64,000 nt of DNA from an uncultured beta proteobacterium (lineage in GTDB: Bacteria > Pseudomonadota > Gammaproteobacteria > Burkholderiales > Burkholderiaceae). This document shows positions 44,219 to 53,970 of this stretch, piece after piece. Position 1 is the stretch's first letter. Each line of letters starts with the position of its first letter. Location of the stretch: contig CAIQUZ010000109.1 in the NCBI GenBank assembly GCA_903875135.1, positions 1 to 64,000 on the forward strand. The letters run 5' to 3'. The notes below the pieces were generated by a model. It did no database searches. It worked only from the letters and a program-made list of their open reading frames with translations, and was not told the origin of the DNA. The translations under genes were made by a program, and so were the position numbers.

Positions 44219-45556
44219 ATGTCACTGCAAATTGAAAACCTTGGTGCTCTTGAGAGAAAAGTTTCTTTAGAGTTTACTAAAAATGATTTACTTCCAAAAC
44301 GTGAAGCCAAGCTCAAACAACTTGGGAAAAATATGAAAATGGCCGGTTTTCGACCAGGAAAAGTCCCATTAAAAATGATTGAGCAACAATATGGTCAGCA
44401 AGTTGACTTTGAATTGTCCTTTGATCATGCTTCCGATCAGTTTTTCACCTTCGCACAAGCAGAAAAGATTGAGTTGGTAGGTCAGCCTCGTTTGGAGCCA
44501 AAAAGCGAGTTAGATGCTGAAAACATCGTTTTTGATGCATTTTTTGAAGTTTTTCCAACTGTCACTGTTGGGGATCTGAGTCTAACTGAGATAACTCGCT
44601 ATGAGACTGAAGTCAATGACACAGAAATTAATAGGACTTTAGATATGCTCCGTCAGCAAAGAGTTCATTACCATCCACGTGGTGTCGAGGCGGAACATGG
44701 TGATGGCGGCGCTGATCAGTCAGCCCAAACTGGCGACCAAGTCACTATCGATTTCGTAGGATCTATAGACACTGTTGAGTTTGATGGTGGTAAAGCGAAT
44801 GATTTCACTTTTGTTCTTGGTCAAGGACAAATGCTACCAGAGTTTGAAGCTGCAGCTATCGGTTTAAAAACTGGTGAAGAAAAAGTATTCCCGTTGAATT
44901 TTCCTGCTGATTACCATGGCAAAGAGGTTGCCGGTAAAACTGCTGAGTTCAAAATCACCATGAAAAAGGTTGAGTGGCCACATTTGCCTGAACTTGATGA
45001 AGAGTTTGCATTGAGTATTGGCGTTACAGAAGGTGGTATTGAAAAAGTTCGTGAAGAAGTCCGACAAAATCTTCAACGTGAGATAGAGCGCAGAACGAAG
45101 GGCCTACTAAAAAATCAAGCGCTTGATGCTTTAGCTTCAAGTACTACCCTAGACTTACCAAGATTTTTAGTGAGTCAAGAAGAGGAAAGATTGATTGAAG
45201 CAGCGAGAAAAGACCTTGAGCAAAGGGGAGTACCAAATGCCAAGAATGCGCCGATACCGGAAGGGATGTTTACGCCTCAAGCAGAGCAACGCGTTAAATT
45301 AGGCCTCATCTTAAATCAATTAGTCAAAGACGAATCTTTAAAACCAACTCCAGATCAAATCAAGGCAGAAATTGAAGATCAAGCAGCGAGCTACGAAGAT
45401 CCGAAAGAAGTGATGCGTTGGTATTATAGCGATCCAAGCCGCTTGTCTGATATTGAGTCTTTGGTGACTGAAAACAATGTGGTTACACATGTGCTTTCAA
45501 AAGTCAAAGTTGTTGATAAGAAGATTAGTTTTGAAGAATTAAGTGCTATCAAGTAA
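44219..45556 (+). CDS. tig: Trigger factor
   Basis: A 445-residue ribosome-bound chaperone and prolyl isomerase. The N-terminal ribosome-docking loop is [17 protein letters not shown] near residues 43-59, the FKBP-type domain lies at about 165-250 ([10 protein letters not shown] to [10 protein letters not shown]), and helical C-terminal arms end near [21 protein letters not shown] 44219 has no visible Shine-Dalgarno site. It begins the tig-clpP-clpX-lon block that links nascent-chain folding with proteolysis; clpP starts 28 bp downstream. Confidence 0.95.
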   Translation: MSLQIENLGALERKVSLEFTKNDLLPKREAKLKQLGKNMKMAGFRPGKVPLKMIEQQYGQQVDFELSFDHASDQFFTFAQAEKIELVGQPRLEPKSELDAENIVFDAFFEVFPTVTVGDLSLTEITRYETEVNDTEINRTLDMLRQQRVHYHPRGVEAEHGDGGADQSAQTGDQVTIDFVGSIDTVEFDGGKANDFTFVLGQGQMLPEFEAAAIGLKTGEEKVFPLNFPADYHGKEVAGKTAEFKITMKKVEWPHLPELDEEFALSIGVTEGGIEKVREEVRQNLQREIERRTKGLLKNQALDALASSTTLDLPRFLVSQEEERLIEAARKDLEQRGVPNAKNAPIPEGMFTPQAEQRVKLGLILNQLVKDESLKPTPDQIKAEIEDQAASYEDPKEVMRWYYSDPSRLSDIESLVTENNVVTHVLSKVKVVDKKISFEELSAIK

Positions 45557-45584
45557 TATAGTTCTTATTAATGAAGGAATAAAA

Positions 45585-46199
45585 ATGGATTTTGACTCTT
45601 CGATATCTCCTCAAAACCTTGGGCTAGTCCCAATGGTGATTGAGACCTCCGGTAGGGGTGAGCGTGCTTACGACATATACTCAAGGTTATTGCGTGAAAG
45701 AGTGATATTTTTAGTTGGTGAGGTGAATGACCATACAGCGAATTTAGTCATTGCACAGATGCTTTTCTTGGAGAGTGAGAATCCGGATAAGGATATCTCT
45801 TTGTATATCAATTCTCCAGGGGGATCAGTTTCGTCAGGGCTTGCCATTTTCGACACAATGAATTTTATCAAGCCGGATGTTAGTACCTTATGTATGGGGT
45901 TAGCAGCTAGTATGGGAGCTTTTTTATTGGCGGCAGGTAAAAAAGAAAAGCGCTTTGCTTTACCAAATTCCCGCATTATGATTCATCAACCTTTAGGCGG
46001 TGCAAGAGGTCAAGCTTCTGATATCGAAATTCAAGCGAAAGAAATTCTCTATTTAAGAGAGCAACTGAATAAGATTCTTTCAGAAAGAACGGGCCAGTCA
46101 ATTCAGACCATTGAGAAAGATACTGACCGAGATTTTTTTATGTCTTCAGAGCAAGCGAAGGATTATGGTTTGATTGATAAAGTGATTGCGACGCGTTAA
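45585..46199 (+). CDS. clpP: ATP-dependent Clp protease proteolytic subunit
   Basis: A 204-residue serine peptidase with catalytic S109 (GLAASMGAF), H134 (IMIHQPLGG) and D183 (DTDRDFFMS). It forms the tetradecameric barrel fed by ClpX. The start is ATG 45585 with GAAGGAA at 45573-45579; the frame is open further upstream into tig but that part is not family-like. clpX begins 9 bp downstream. Confidence 0.96.
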   Translation: MDFDSSISPQNLGLVPMVIETSGRGERAYDIYSRLLRERVIFLVGEVNDHTANLVIAQMLFLESENPDKDISLYINSPGGSVSSGLAIFDTMNFIKPDVSTLCMGLAASMGAFLLAAGKKEKRFALPNSRIMIHQPLGGARGQASDIEIQAKEILYLREQLNKILSERTGQSIQTIEKDTDRDFFMSSEQAKDYGLIDKVIATR

Positions 46200-46208
46200 T
46201 TATCATTT

Positions 46209-47516
46209 ATGGCAATGACTACCGATAGCTCTAATAAAAATTTAATTTGTTCTTTCTGCGGAAAAACCCACGACGAAGTTGTGCGGATGATTGCCGGCCC
46301 TTCAGTTTTTATTTGTGACGAGTGTGTTTCTTTATGTAATGAAGTGATTGCCGAGGGCGGGGATCAACCCAAAAAGAATGCTTCATCTGATCCCTCCCAA
46401 GAACTACCTACGCCGGAACAAATTCGTGCCAAGCTTGATCAATATGTGATTGGTCAAAGTATTGCCAAAAAAACCTTGGCAGTTGCTGTTTACAATCACT
46501 ATAAGCGACTCAACAATCTTCAGCCCGTTGAAAAACCCAATAAAGAAAATCAGCAAGCCCGGAAAACGGCGTTGGTAAATGGTGTTGAGCTGGCTAAAAG
46601 CAATATCTTACTGATTGGGCCGACGGGTTCAGGTAAGACCTTACTCGCGCAAACTTTAGCGAGATTACTCGATGTTCCTTTTGTGATGGCGGATGCTACG
46701 ACATTGACTGAGGCGGGTTATGTCGGTGAGGATGTAGAAAACATTATTCAAAAACTCTTGCAGTCCTGTAGCTATGATGTCGAAAAGGCGCAGCGAGGTA
46801 TTGTTTATATTGATGAGATTGATAAGATCTCCCGCAAGTCAGAAAATCCCTCCATCACTCGTGATGTTTCAGGTGAGGGAGTTCAACAGGCTTTATTGAA
46901 ACTGATTGAAGGCACAATGGCTTCCATACCTCCGCAAGGTGGTAGAAAGCATCCTAATCAAGATTTTTTACAAATTGACACGACAAATATATTATTTATT
47001 TGTGGTGGTGCTTTTGATGGCTTAGAAAAAATTATTAATAGTCGAACTTCCAAATCAGGTATCGGCTTTAATGCTTCTGTCCAAAGCAAAGATTCCAAAA
47101 ACTTTGGTGAGATGATTGAGCAAGTAGAGCCGGAGGATTTAATTAAATTCGGTTTGATTCCTGAGTTGATTGGACGTCTGCCAGTTACTGCGACCTTGTC
47201 TCAATTAGATGAAGCTGCTTTTATACAAATTTTGACGGAACCCAAAAATGCACTGGTTAAACAATATCAGGCTTTATTTGAGTTAGAAAATGTTGCGTTA
47301 GAGTTTCGTGAAGATGCGTTAAAAGCCATTGCTAAAAAAGCAATTTCTAGGAATACTGGGGCTCGAGGGCTACGCTCTATTTTAGAAGGTATCTTATTAG
47401 ACACAATGTATCAACTTCCATCGCAAAAAAATATAGAAAAAGTGGTAATTGATGCAAGCTCCGTAGAAGGTGAAGAGCCAAAATTGGTTTATAGAAATGC
47501 ATCTTCTGCCGCATAA
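46209..47516 (+). CDS. clpX: ATP-dependent Clp protease ATP-binding subunit ClpX
   Basis: A 435-residue AAA+ unfoldase. The zinc-binding domain uses C14, C17, C36 and C39 (CSFCGK and CDECVSLC); Walker A GPTGSGKT is at 137-144, followed by YIDEIDK (Walker B) and the substrate loop region. It recognises SsrA and other degrons and threads them into ClpP. The start lacks a strong ribosome-binding site, consistent with coupling to clpP 9 bp upstream. The following gap of 164 bp probably contains the lon promoter. Confidence 0.96.
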   Translation: MAMTTDSSNKNLICSFCGKTHDEVVRMIAGPSVFICDECVSLCNEVIAEGGDQPKKNASSDPSQELPTPEQIRAKLDQYVIGQSIAKKTLAVAVYNHYKRLNNLQPVEKPNKENQQARKTALVNGVELAKSNILLIGPTGSGKTLLAQTLARLLDVPFVMADATTLTEAGYVGEDVENIIQKLLQSCSYDVEKAQRGIVYIDEIDKISRKSENPSITRDVSGEGVQQALLKLIEGTMASIPPQGGRKHPNQDFLQIDTTNILFICGGAFDGLEKIINSRTSKSGIGFNASVQSKDSKNFGEMIEQVEPEDLIKFGLIPELIGRLPVTATLSQLDEAAFIQILTEPKNALVKQYQALFELENVALEFREDALKAIAKKAISRNTGARGLRSILEGILLDTMYQLPSQKNIEKVVIDASSVEGEEPKLVYRNASSAA

Positions 47517-47680
47517 AGAAGCACAATTATTCAAATACCCAATTAATTTCTTATAAAATCAATATAAGTGCGAATATTCAATAAAAAAGTGTATTCTAAT
47601 CTTGTAATACCATAATTTGGCACTAGATTAACAGTAGGAATACTCATTTAATGCTTTTTGTTTCATCGGAGATTTGAAAT

Positions 47681-50095
47681 ATGCCTGGCAATCTACTTTT
47701 ACCTACTGAGCCAATTCAGTTACCGTTATTACCCTTACGGGATGTAGTGGTATTTCCACATATGGTGATGCCATTGTTTGTGGGTCGCCCAAAATCAATC
47801 AAGGCATTAGAAGCTGCGATGGAGACTGGTAAAAGTATTTTATTAGTTGCTCAAAAGACAGCATCGAAAGACGAACCTACCGTTCAGGATCTATATGCGG
47901 TTGGTTGCATTGCTAATATTTTACAAATGTTAAAGTTGCCTGATGGTACGGTAAAAGTATTAGTTGAGGGAACTCAGCGTGCCGACTTAAGCCAAGTTGA
48001 AGATTCTTTAGGTTACTTTAACTGTGAAGCGACACCGCAAGCGATAGAGTCGATAGATCAGTCTGAAACAGAGGCCTTAAAAAGAGCGATCGTTGCTCAG
48101 TTTGATCAATATGTAAAACTAAATAAAAAGATTCCGCAAGAAATTTTAGCGTCATTAACCGGTATTGATGATGCTAGCCGTTTAGTTGACACCATTTGTG
48201 CGCATTTGCCGATCAAACTTGACCAGAAACAATTATTGCTTGAGATGAGTAATGTTGTTAAACGTCTCGAAAGTTTATTGGGACAACTGGAAAGCGAAAT
48301 TGATATTTTGCAAGTGGAGAAGCGGATTCGTGGACGCGTCAAACGTCAAATGGAAAAGAGTCAGCGTGAGTACTACCTCAATGAGCAAGTAAAAGCGATT
48401 CAGAAAGAATTAGGCGAAGGTGAAGAGGGCGCTGATTTAGAAGAGCTAGAGAAAAAGATTAAGCTGGCAAAAATGCCAAAAGAAGCTTTGAAAAAAGCGG
48501 AGTCTGAGCTGAAAAAACTCAAACTTATGTCTCCAATGTCTGCTGAGGCAACAGTTGTTAGAAACTATATTGATACTCTTATCAATTTACCCTGGAAGAA
48601 AAAGAGTAAGGTGAATAACGACCTGAATCATGCTGAGTCCGTATTGAATGATGATCACTATGGCTTAGATAAGGTCAAGGAAAGAATTTTGGAATATCTC
48701 GCGGTTCAACAGCGCGTAGACAAAGTGAAAGCGCCGATATTGTGTTTAGTTGGTCCTCCAGGTGTTGGTAAAACTTCATTAGGACAGTCTATTGCTCGCG
48801 CGACGAATCGTAAATTTGTGCGTATGGCTTTGGGTGGGGTTCGTGATGAATCTGAAATCCGCGGCCATCGTCGGACTTACATTGGTTCAATGCCCGGCAA
48901 AATTTTATCGAGCCTGACGAAGGTTGGTGTACGTAACCCATTATTTTTACTCGACGAGATAGACAAGATGGGGATGGATTTTCGGGGAGATCCTGCGAGT
49001 GCCATGCTGGAGGTTTTAGATCCGGAGCAAAATCATACCTTTCAAGACCATTATGTTGAAGTCGACTTTGATTTATCTGATGTGATGTTTGTTGCTACAT
49101 CGAACTCATTAAATATTCCAGGTCCGCTACTCGACCGTATGGAAATTATTCGTTTAGCTGGTTACACAGAAGATGAAAAGACACATATTGCGATGAAATA
49201 TTTGTTGCCAAAACAAATTAAAAACAATGGTCTTAAACATGGTGAGATTGAGGTGAAAGAGTCAGCGATTCAGGACATTATTCGCTATTACACTCGAGAA
49301 GCTGGCGTAAGGGCCTTAGAGCGCGAAATCAGTAAAATCTGCCGTAAGGTGGTGAAATTACTATTACTGAAAAAAGAAGAAGCCCCGATTATTGTTGATT
49401 CTTCCAATTTGGAAAAATTCTTATCTGTAAAACGTTATGACTTTGGTTTAGCTAATAAACAAAATCAAATTGGACAAGTTACCGGTCTTGCTTGGACTGA
49501 AGTTGGTGGTGATTTATTAACTATTGAAGCGGCATTGATGCCTGGTAAAGGGACGATTATCCGTACCGGTTCGATCGGTGATGTGATGAAAGAGTCAGTT
49601 GAGGCAGCTAGGTCTGTTGTACGTTCTAGATCCAGCCAATTAGGGATTAAAGAAGAACAGTTTGAAAAGAAAGATATTCACATTCACTTTCCTGAAGGGG
49701 CAACTCCGAAAGATGGACCCTCAGCTGGCATTGCTATTTCCACAGCCTTGGTATCGATCTTAACGGGCATTCCGGTTCGTGCAGATGTTGCAATGACTGG
49801 GGAGATTACGTTGCGCGGAGAGGTCTTACCGATCGGTGGTTTAAAAGAGAAGTTATTAGCTGCTCATCGAGGTGGAATTAAAACAGTTTTGATTCCTGAA
49901 GAAAATGTTAAAGATTTGACGGAGATTCCAGATAACGTAAAAAACTCGATCGAGATTGTTCCAGTACGTTGGATTGATAAGGTCTTGGAATTAGCGTTGG
50001 AAACGATGCCAAAACCCCTTCCTGAGGAAGAGGTTGCTGTGGCAAAAGATGCAGCCCCAGCAAAAGTTGGTCCTGAAGAGGTCTTGAAACATTAA
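47681..50095 (+). CDS. lon: ATP-dependent protease La
   Basis: An 804-residue LonA protease. An N-terminal substrate-binding domain ([20 protein letters not shown]) is followed by a coiled helical linker, an AAA+ module with GPPGVGKTS, and a C-terminal peptidase with the Ser-Lys dyad S681 (DGPSAGIA) and K724 ([10 protein letters not shown]). CGGAGA precedes the ATG. It degrades misfolded and short-lived regulatory proteins. I see no convincing heat-shock (sigma32) promoter in the upstream gap. Confidence 0.96.
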   Translation: MPGNLLLPTEPIQLPLLPLRDVVVFPHMVMPLFVGRPKSIKALEAAMETGKSILLVAQKTASKDEPTVQDLYAVGCIANILQMLKLPDGTVKVLVEGTQRADLSQVEDSLGYFNCEATPQAIESIDQSETEALKRAIVAQFDQYVKLNKKIPQEILASLTGIDDASRLVDTICAHLPIKLDQKQLLLEMSNVVKRLESLLGQLESEIDILQVEKRIRGRVKRQMEKSQREYYLNEQVKAIQKELGEGEEGADLEELEKKIKLAKMPKEALKKAESELKKLKLMSPMSAEATVVRNYIDTLINLPWKKKSKVNNDLNHAESVLNDDHYGLDKVKERILEYLAVQQRVDKVKAPILCLVGPPGVGKTSLGQSIARATNRKFVRMALGGVRDESEIRGHRRTYIGSMPGKILSSLTKVGVRNPLFLLDEIDKMGMDFRGDPASAMLEVLDPEQNHTFQDHYVEVDFDLSDVMFVATSNSLNIPGPLLDRMEIIRLAGYTEDEKTHIAMKYLLPKQIKNNGLKHGEIEVKESAIQDIIRYYTREAGVRALEREISKICRKVVKLLLLKKEEAPIIVDSSNLEKFLSVKRYDFGLANKQNQIGQVTGLAWTEVGGDLLTIEAALMPGKGTIIRTGSIGDVMKESVEAARSVVRSRSSQLGIKEEQFEKKDIHIHFPEGATPKDGPSAGIAISTALVSILTGIPVRADVAMTGEITLRGEVLPIGGLKEKLLAAHRGGIKTVLIPEENVKDLTEIPDNVKNSIEIVPVRWIDKVLELALETMPKPLPEEEVAVAKDAAPAKVGPEEVLKH

Positions 50096-50100
50096 GAAAT

Positions 50101-50129
50101 TTGAATTCTAGTCAAATTCAATATATAAT
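50101..50129 (+). promoter_or_regulatory. Probable sigma70 promoter of tRNA-Val
   Basis: TTGAAT (50101-50106), 17-base spacer, perfect TATAAT (50124-50129). Transcription would start near 50136, about 50 bp before the tRNA. A 7-bp hairpin AATTTGA/TCAAATT (50098-50118) after the lon stop overlaps it and has no T-run. Confidence 0.55.
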
Positions 50130-50184
50130 AGAAGACTTTCTAGGCAATTGAACGGTGTTTTGTTATGAGCTTAGAACTTCAAAA

Positions 50185-50260
50185 GGGTGCTTAGCTCAGA
50201 TGGTAGAGCGTCTGCCTTACACGCAGAATGTCGGCGGTTCGATCCCGTCAGCACCCACCA
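50185..50260 (+). tRNA. tRNA-Val (anticodon TAC)
   Basis: A 76-nt cloverleaf. Acceptor arms GGGTGCT and AGCACCC pair fully, D-loop TAGCTCAGATGGTAGA, anticodon loop CTTACAC giving TAC, T-loop TTCGATC, discriminator A, encoded CCA at 50258-50260. It sits between lon and ppiD, a familiar arrangement in Burkholderiales. Confidence 0.97.
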
Positions 50261-50314
50261 GCTTTATTCTCTCCGTTATACTGCAAACTCATAACAATTA
50301 TTTAAGTTCATTCC

Positions 50315-51766
50315 ATGTTTGATTCCGTTAGAAAACATCAAAAAATTCTCCAGTTGATTTTATTGCTCCTGATCTTGCCTTCATTTGTTTTTTTGGGTGT
50401 CAGTAGTTATACAGGCTCTGGAACCAATGACTCAGATGTTGCAAAGGTAGGTGGCGATGTCATTACAGGTACTGAGTTTGATAATGCTCTAAAAAGTCAA
50501 GCGCAGCGAGCCGGAATTCCCTTAGAAATGACAAATTCGAGCGCTTTTAAAAATAACGTGCTCAATCAAATGATTCAACAAAAATTATTGCGTAGTGAGT
50601 TAAAAGCCTTACATCTTCAAGTATCAGATGCAAGACTAGCTAAAGAGTTATTACAGTTTCCGGAAATTCAGGCACTAAAAAAACCTGATGGAACTATTGA
50701 TGCTGATAAATATCGCCTTCTGTTGCAAAGCAATGGTTTAAGCATTTCTCAGTTTCAGGATATTAAAAAAGCAGAGTTGATGAGCGCAGATTTACAGTTT
50801 GCGATTGCAGCCAAGCAAGAAAGCGTGAATTCAGAAGTGGTGTCACAAAAACTGATATCAGCTTACGGTATAGAAAGAGAAGTACAAGTAATGTTCTTTC
50901 TCGCAGATCAATATCGTCAATTCATCAAAGTTGAGCCCCAAGAAGCGAAAGATTATTTCCAAGCGCATCCCAGTGATTTTCAAACCACACCAACCGTTGA
51001 CGTTGAATACGTTGTCTTACATCGAGATCCGAAATTTGATGAAAAAGAGTATAGTAAAACTGCTGATGCCTTTGCAAATACTGTTTATGAACAAGCTGAT
51101 AGTCTTCGCCCTGTAGCTGATACCCTTCATTTAAAAGTGGAGAAAATCAGTGGATTAACTGCACAAGGACTTGCTCGCTTGGATAAAGCCCATCCTTTGA
51201 ATCAGGCCAAAACTCTGAAAGCTGTATTTAGTGATGAAGTGATTAAATCGAATAAAAATACTGATGCCATTCAGTTACCGAATGGGGATTTGGTTTCTGT
51301 ACACGTCACGCAATACAATGCTTCAAAAACACAGAACTATGAAGATGTTCGCTCTGGAATCGAAAAAATTGTCTCTTCTAAAAAAGCGGAAGAAATGGCG
51401 ATCAAGATTGGTTCAGATCAAGCCGAACAATTACAAAAAGATCCTAAGATGCAAGTTTCTGGTAAGGAGTTTAGTAAGCCGATCTGGGTTTCAAGAGTAA
51501 AACCATTGGACTTAGCTGGAGAGCCCCTCGAAAAAGTGTTCGGTGTGGATCCTAAGGAATTACCTAAGGTTGTTTATGCCAAAATTCCCGGCTCGGGAAT
51601 TGCTATCTATCGCATCAATCAAACGAGAAGTTCATCTCAAGATTCTAAAGTACAAATTGAACAATTTAAGCAAATTGCAGAGCTCAATTTGCAAAATGAG
51701 CTATCGGCTTATTTTGCTAATATGCGTGATCGACACACAGTCAAATTGCTGAAATCAATGCAATAA
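50315..51766 (+). CDS. ppiD: PpiD-like periplasmic chaperone lacking the parvulin domain
   Basis: A 483-residue membrane-anchored SurA_N-type protein. One transmembrane helix (about residues 11-30) anchors it in the inner membrane; a SurA_N-like chaperone region follows (VAKVGGDVITGTEFDNAL, LNQMIQQKLLRSEL, FQDIKKAELMSADLQ). In full-length PpiD a parvulin PPIase domain sits in the middle; here the sequence passes from VDVEYVVLHRD (near 228) directly to ADAFANTVYEQADSLRPVAD (near 250), which normally lies after the PPIase domain. The usual length is about 620-650, so roughly 140 residues seem to be missing without loss of frame. It should act as a folding helper near SecYEG without isomerase activity. 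Confidence 0.85.
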   Translation: MFDSVRKHQKILQLILLLLILPSFVFLGVSSYTGSGTNDSDVAKVGGDVITGTEFDNALKSQAQRAGIPLEMTNSSAFKNNVLNQMIQQKLLRSELKALHLQVSDARLAKELLQFPEIQALKKPDGTIDADKYRLLLQSNGLSISQFQDIKKAELMSADLQFAIAAKQESVNSEVVSQKLISAYGIEREVQVMFFLADQYRQFIKVEPQEAKDYFQAHPSDFQTTPTVDVEYVVLHRDPKFDEKEYSKTADAFANTVYEQADSLRPVADTLHLKVEKISGLTAQGLARLDKAHPLNQAKTLKAVFSDEVIKSNKNTDAIQLPNGDLVSVHVTQYNASKTQNYEDVRSGIEKIVSSKKAEEMAIKIGSDQAEQLQKDPKMQVSGKEFSKPIWVSRVKPLDLAGEPLEKVFGVDPKELPKVVYAKIPGSGIAIYRINQTRSSSQDSKVQIEQFKQIAELNLQNELSAYFANMRDRHTVKLLKSMQ

Positions 51767-52393
51767 AGGCCGTAAATACGGCATCACATTGTTTAAGAGA
51801 ATAACTTGTGCTTCCTCATTGGGGTGTATTCCGTCATCCTGAAATAACTCTCTTTTAGTCGCCATTCCCTCTAATAAAAAAGGGACTAAAGATACATTTG
51901 ATTTTTTAGCCTCTGTGATAAACATTTGACTAAATTTTTGGGTGTAATCTTGACCATAATTAGTGGGGACCCGCATTCCGAGTAGAAGCACTTTAATGCT
52001 ATTTTTTTGTGCAAGTTGAATCATCTGTTCAAGGTTTTTAGCGCTGGTTTCGATGGGAAAACCTCTTAGAGCATCATTCGAACCTAGCTCAATAATTAAG
52101 ATATTGGGGCGATATTGATCAATTAATTTACCAAGTCGCTGTTTGCCCCCAGCCGTGGTATCACCACTAATACTGGCGTTATGCATTTCAAAAGAATAGT
52201 TTCCCTTCTTTAAAGACTCATTTAGGAGAGATACCCATCCTTTACCTTGCGCTAAACCATAACCAGCCGAAATGCTGTCTCCTAAAATTAAGAGTTGGTT
52301 CGAGGGGGCGCTTTGCGCTTGAAACGAACAAATAAACACAAGCAAAAATACGTAAAAAGTTTTTTGTACGATAATCAAAAGAGATATATTCAT
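51755..52393 (-). CDS. tesA: SGNH-family arylesterase / acyl-CoA thioesterase I (TesA-like)
   Basis: A 212-residue secreted SGNH hydrolase. A signal peptide (ISLLIIVQKTFYVFLLVF onward, cleaved after AQSA near residue 29) precedes GDSISAGYG with nucleophile S40, the glycine block, GSNDALRG (Asn block) and the D-x-x-H of DDGIHPNEEA. ATG 52393 is preferred; a TTG at 52408 is in frame. It is divergent from a YbbA-like ATPase as in E. coli tesA/ybbA, with only 9 bp between the start codons. Its 3' end overlaps ppiD by 12 bp. Confidence 0.9.
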   Translation of the reverse strand: MNISLLIIVQKTFYVFLLVFICSFQAQSAPSNQLLILGDSISAGYGLAQGKGWVSLLNESLKKGNYSFEMHNASISGDTTAGGKQRLGKLIDQYRPNILIIELGSNDALRGFPIETSAKNLEQMIQLAQKNSIKVLLLGMRVPTNYGQDYTQKFSQMFITEAKKSNVSLVPFLLEGMATKRELFQDDGIHPNEEAQVILLNNVMPYLRPLLH

Positions 52394-52402
52394 GAGTCCA
52401 TT

Positions 52403-53092
52403 ATGCAATTAGAGCCAATCATTGAAGTAAGCCACTTAAACAAAATTGTATCGACTCATCAAGGTTTCATTCAAATATTAACTGATATCAACATATCTAT
52501 CTTTGCCAAAGAGAAAATTGCCATCTTAGGCAGTTCGGGTTCAGGAAAAACGACCTTACTGAGTATATTAGCGGGTTTAGATCATCACTACGATGGATCC
52601 GTCAAACTACTAGGCTCAGAATTAAAGAGCCTAACTGAAAATCAACGCGCTGGACTGAGAAAAGATTCTGTCGGATTTGTTTTTCAATCGTTTTTACTGA
52701 TCCCAGAATTAACCGCCTTACAAAATATCTGCTTACCATTAGAGATATCAGGTAAATATAGCGCCCCTAATCTTCGCAAAGCAGAGGTTTTGCTCGATCG
52801 AATTGGCTTATCTGCAAGGGCGAATCACTATCCCGCCACTCTTTCTGGTGGGGAACAACAACGAATAGGTCTGGCTAGAGCGTTTGTAACTGAGCCTAAG
52901 GTATTGTTTTTAGATGAACCTACGGGTAGCCTAGATGCTGAGAATGGCAAGAAAATCATCGAACTTCTCTTTGAATTTAATCGGGAACTTGGCACTACCA
53001 TCATTATGGTAACTCACGATACAGAAATATCGCATCAATGTGATAGGATTTTATTATTAAAAGGTGGGCAGTTATCAGAATCTCGTCAGTAA
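52403..53092 (+). CDS. ABC transporter ATP-binding protein, YbbA/LolD type (orphan)
   Basis: A 229-residue MacB/LolD-type ATPase with Walker A GSSGSGKT at 43-50, signature LSGGEQQRIGLARA and Walker B VLFLDEPTGSLD. In E. coli ybbA is followed by the large permease gene ybbP; here the next gene encodes an unrelated exported repeat protein, so the permease partner must be elsewhere or absent. The frame is open 36 codons upstream into tesA, but ATG 52403 fits the family start. There is no strong ribosome-binding site and only 9 bp to the tesA start, so its promoter must lie inside the tesA coding region. Confidence 0.88.
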   Translation: MQLEPIIEVSHLNKIVSTHQGFIQILTDINISIFAKEKIAILGSSGSGKTTLLSILAGLDHHYDGSVKLLGSELKSLTENQRAGLRKDSVGFVFQSFLLIPELTALQNICLPLEISGKYSAPNLRKAEVLLDRIGLSARANHYPATLSGGEQQRIGLARAFVTEPKVLFLDEPTGSLDAENGKKIIELLFEFNRELGTTIIMVTHDTEISHQCDRILLLKGGQLSESRQ

Positions 53093-53114
53093 GTGCTGCA
53101 ATTAAAGGATAAAC

Positions 53115-53918
53115 ATGAAAAAACTATTTATAGCCATATTACTTTCTTCACTATCGATCGCATTTGCTAAAGAGTCGGTTGATACCAGTGTCGTAAAAGA
53201 GGATGCCTCCTCAACGGCAAAAGATACTTCAAAAGCCGTTAAAGAAACAGCAGCAGAAAAAAAGGCACGTATTGCAGAAGAAAAGAAAGCTTTAGCAGAG
53301 AAAAAGGCCCAAGAAAAGGCCAAAGCTACAGAAGCAAAAGAGGCAGCTGCGAAAGCTAAGAAAGAGGAAGCTGCGAAGGCTAAGGAATCAAAAGAGACGA
53401 CTGCTCAAGCCAAGAAGGATGAGGCTACTAAAGCTAAAGAATCAAAAGAGACGACTTCTCAAGCTAAGAAGGATGAAGCAACCAAGGCGAAGGAGACGAA
53501 AGAGGCGGCTGCTCAAGCCAAAAAAGATGAGGCAACCAAAGCAAAGGAATCTAAATCCTCTTCGTTAAAAGAAAAAAAAGAGGACCTTTCTAAAACAAAA
53601 GAAACAAAAGAGACTGTTACTCCTGTTGAGCTTCCTTCACCAAAGAAGGAGCCTGTCCCGGTTAAAGAGAGTGAACTTACTAAACCAACGAAACCAGCAC
53701 CTAAAAAGACGGTAAACAACACCGGATCTCCAGCGGCTGATGGCGCCGCAGCAAGAGCAAAAATTGGTGAATTAAAACCTGGACCAAATGATGTCGATAA
53801 AAATGGTAAACAGTTGACATCTCAACAAATGAAAATGAAGGAATGCTCTTCGATGGGAAAAGGCAGAAATCAAGCTGATTTTAGAGCTTTTATGAGTGAG
53901 TGCCTTAAAAGTGAGTAG
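53115..53918 (+). CDS. Exported lysine/alanine-rich repeat protein with PsiF-like C-terminus
   Basis: A 267-residue secreted protein. A signal peptide (KKLFIAILLSSLSIAFA) is followed by an extremely Lys/Ala/Glu-rich helical region; residues 73-144 form four tandem 18-residue units of the type ESKETTAQAKKDEATKAK. A Pro/Lys-rich linker (about 175-205) leads to a C-terminal module QQMKMKECSSMGKG then FRAFMSECLKS, which matches the PsiF repeat pattern with its two cysteines. PsiF (phosphate-starvation-inducible in E. coli) has no known biochemical role. AAGGA at 53105-53109 supports the ATG. The repeats probably form a charged single helix or spacer in the periplasm. Confidence 0.78.
   Translation: MKKLFIAILLSSLSIAFAKESVDTSVVKEDASSTAKDTSKAVKETAAEKKARIAEEKKALAEKKAQEKAKATEAKEAAAKAKKEEAAKAKESKETTAQAKKDEATKAKESKETTSQAKKDEATKAKETKEAAAQAKKDEATKAKESKSSSLKEKKEDLSKTKETKETVTPVELPSPKKEPVPVKESELTKPTKPAPKKTVNNTGSPAADGAAARAKIGELKPGPNDVDKNGKQLTSQQMKMKECSSMGKGRNQADFRAFMSECLKSE
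53331..53546 (+). repeat. Four tandem 54-bp coding repeats
   Basis: Within the PsiF-like gene, four consecutive 54-bp units encode 18-residue blocks at residues 73-90, 91-108, 109-126 and 127-144. The last three are the most alike and share QAKKDEATKAK; the first is diverged (KAKKEEAAKAK). Copy number could vary by slippage or recombination without a frameshift. Confidence 0.8.
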
Positions 53919-53970
53919 AGCGTGATTTTGCTGTCGATAGATTAAATAATGAACAACTAAGGGGTTTAAA

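Noticed and set aside
47517-47680. Heat-shock (sigma32) promoter before lon
   Set aside because: I looked for CTTGAA and CCCCAT-like boxes at suitable spacing and did not find a convincing pair.
53102-53722. Minus-strand ORFs opposite the lysine-rich repeat gene
   Set aside because: They mirror the repetitive Lys/Ala codons (Phe/Ser/Leu-rich) and have no start signals.
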